Below are positions 62,651 through 64,000 of a DNA stretch of 64,000 nucleotides, piece by piece. The notes beneath the pieces are model-generated. The model was not told where the DNA came from and searched no databases. It was given only the letters and a program-made list of their open reading frames with translations. Source of the stretch: Oscillospiraceae bacterium (lineage in GTDB: Bacteria; Bacillota; Clostridia; Oscillospirales; UBA644); contig CACZQB010000055.1 of NCBI GenBank assembly GCA_902783255.1, forward strand, positions 1 to 64,000, read 5' to 3'. The position numbers and the translations under genes are program-made. How positions within the stretch are numbered: the first letter of the stretch is position 1; each line of letters begins with the position of its first letter.

Positions 62651-64000
62651 ATGAATTTCACCGTTTTATATTCGGATTCAAATTTTTCGCCGTCCGTTTT
62701 TTCGATCGTGCCTTCTGTTTTGCCGTTTTTGCGGGTGAAAGACATTTCAAAAAGCGCGTATTCGCCTTTTTCAAAATCGAATGTTTCTCCGTCGTCATCG
62801 TAAACAAAGCCTTTGCCTTCGTTTCCGTAGCAGCGAACGGTAAGAACGCCGTTTTCGTATGTGGGTATCATTGCGCCGCCCTTTACAAAAAGCGGTATTT
62901 TATCGAGTTCGCATTCGATTTCCAACGTTTCTCCGTTGCCCGCGTATTCTCCCGTATAATAGTTATACCAGTCGCATGGAGGCAGAGTTACTTTCCGCGA
63001 TTTTTCGCCCGGTCTTACAGGGCATACCATTATGCTGTCGCCTGCCATATACTGATCGTAAATATCAAAAAGCCTGAGCGTTTCATACGGACTCTCGGTG
63101 TGGTCAAGCTCCGATGTTTTTTGCGACGATGTTCCCGAAAAATCAAGACACATTGCGCGGAAAGGCGGTATGCCTTTTTTGGAATACGTGTAAAAGGCGT
63201 TGTAAAGATACGGAAGAAGAGATTTGCGGAAACGGATAGTGTTTCTCACAATATCTTCGACTTCTTCAAATTTCCACGGTTTTACGCCGTTTGCCCACGC
63301 ATTGAGCATAAGCATGGGCGAAAAAACGCACATCTGAAATCTCCGTACCCATTCTTCAGCAGTATTTGCGTCACGGACTTCGGGCACCCAGAGACAGCCC
63401 GTAAAGGACGATGAGGCAAGTCCCGTGAGATACTGCTCAAACGAGTAACAGTCGTTATAAATGCAAAACGGCATCATAGACGAGCCTGCCGCAGATGCGC
63501 GAACAAGACCGTATGTTCGTTTGTTTTCTTTTCTGAAAACGTTGTAAATGTTTTTCTGCGCAAGAATGCCCAGAGTGTTGCGGACCGCCGCCGCACTCCT
63601 TCCGGAAGGGAACGATGCGTGATCGGGGAAAAGCCATTCGTCATAGCCGTCGCATTCGTCTATCTTGTATCCCGAAACCCCTATGTCTATATGGTCTTTT
63701 TTATGCTGTTTTGCAATTATATCACGCGCTTTTTCAAGCGTGAAATCCGGCACTATGCCGTTCCATACCTTATGCGAGCCGCAATACGGTTTTATCTCGG
63801 CAAAGATCCCCGCTTTTTTCGAAACAAAAAGGTTTTCCCAGAGATTTATGCGGATATTCTTTTTTTGCATGGACGACAGAAATCTTTGCGGATCGGGAAA
63901 ACGCTCCTTATCCCATTCGAACGTGCAGGGATACGAGTTTGAGTGCCAGCCCGGTTCAAGACCGATAACGTCGAGATCGAAATTCTTTTCTTCAAAAAGC
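62647..64000 (-). CDS. GH31 glycosidase, C-terminal part (partial)
   Basis: About 450 C-terminal residues are in the window; the frame is open to the right edge, so the start lies outside. The visible upstream end includes DVIGLEPGWHSNSYPC. The catalytic nucleophile is the Asp in GYKIDECDGYD, the family 31 pattern K-[IL]-D. The acid/base region reads SSSFTGCLWVPEVRD instead of the usual W-x-G-D. C-terminal beta domains include SIMVCPVRPGEKSRKVTLP. Activity could be alpha-glucosidase or alpha-xylosidase. It is the most upstream gene seen in the minus operon that ends with GH35. Confidence 0.85.
   Translation of the reverse strand, partial: LFEEKNFDLDVIGLEPGWHSNSYPCTFEWDKERFPDPQRFLSSMQKKNIRINLWENLFVSKKAGIFAEIKPYCGSHKVWNGIVPDFTLEKARDIIAKQHKKDHIDIGVSGYKIDECDGYDEWLFPDHASFPSGRSAAAVRNTLGILAQKNIYNVFRKENKRTYGLVRASAAGSSMMPFCIYNDCYSFEQYLTGLASSSFTGCLWVPEVRDANTAEEWVRRFQMCVFSPMLMLNAWANGVKPWKFEEVEDIVRNTIRFRKSLLPYLYNAFYTYSKKGIPPFRAMCLDFSGTSSQKTSELDHTESPYETLRLFDIYDQYMAGDSIMVCPVRPGEKSRKVTLPPCDWYNYYTGEYAGNGETLEIECELDKIPLFVKGGAMIPTYENGVLTVRCYGNEGKGFVYDDDGETFDFEKGEYALFEMSFTRKNGKTEGTIEKTDGEKFESEYKTVKFI

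Noticed and set aside
1..64000. tRNA, rRNA, CRISPR arrays, transposases and prophage genes
   Set aside because: I looked in all intergenic intervals and along both strands and saw no cloverleaf-like, repeat-spacer or transposase-like sequence.

Overview
The window reads as chromosome of a low-to-moderate GC anaerobic member of the Bacillota (class Clostridia, probably an uncultured gut or digester lineage). The evidence is strong AGGAGG-type ribosome sites, frequent GTG and TTG starts, textbook TTGACA-N17-TATAAT promoters, gene sets such as ktrAB, trmFO, asnA and a reverse-type rubrerythrin, a GGPT-type (pyrophosphate) phosphofructokinase, and a DUF5696/Yip1/ABC-transporter locus of the kind I know from Clostridia. 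No tRNA, rRNA, CRISPR array, transposase or phage gene was found.

Layout. (1) 1-5.4 kb, minus strand: one operon read from a promoter at about 5.4 kb: fumarylacetoacetase-family hydrolase, WG-repeat lipoprotein, mnmG, trmB, a DedA protein and the start of a PPi-type phosphofructokinase. (2) 5.5-22.7 kb, plus strand: housekeeping run of ktrB-ktrA, a TrmH-type rRNA methyltransferase, dprA, topA, an SDR resembling the EF-P modification reductase YmfI, trmFO, plsX, an acyl-carrier-like protein that lacks the phosphopantetheine serine, and rnc. A two-gene cassette follows (EcoRI-type adenine methyltransferase plus DUF262-HNH nuclease), then a radical SAM protein, two sugar isomerase/epimerase-like proteins, a membrane protein and murC. 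(3) 22.7-23.25 kb: AT-rich gap ending in a terminator that abuts a perfect promoter. (4) 23.25-35.4 kb, plus: an eight-gene, apparently highly expressed operon with a very large solute-binding protein, two pairs of sugar-type ABC permeases, a membrane-anchored NHL/TPR protein, a Yip1 membrane protein and a DUF5696 lipoprotein, but no ATPase and no regulator. (5) 35.35-40.4 kb: a 670-base intergenic region full of TGTAAT/ATTACA words, then a 1428-residue secreted protein of unknown family with extreme codon bias.

(6) 40.5-48.3 kb, plus: asnA, asnS, an aspartate-type aminotransferase and purB (an aspartate-centred group), then smpB and ruvCAB, closed by a bidirectional terminator. (7) 48.3-53.4 kb, minus: uridine-kinase-like protein, aconitase, galE and a uroporphyrinogen-decarboxylase-like protein, fired from a promoter divergent to secDF. 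(8) 53.5-57.5 kb, plus: secD, secF, reverse rubrerythrin and a zinc-ribbon/Q-rich/DUF805 membrane protein. (9) 57.5-64 kb, minus: GH35 beta-galactosidase, DUF3810 metallopeptidase-like protein, SDR, AlaX-type editing protein and a GH31 glycosidase cut by the window edge, all tightly overlapping.

Most promising for new biology: the NHL/Yip1/DUF5696 dual-permease operon with its oversized binding protein; the giant secreted protein beside it; the methyltransferase/DUF262-HNH cassette; and the serine-less acyl-carrier-like protein in the usual acpP position. All functions are read from sequence motifs and context alone; no database search was run.
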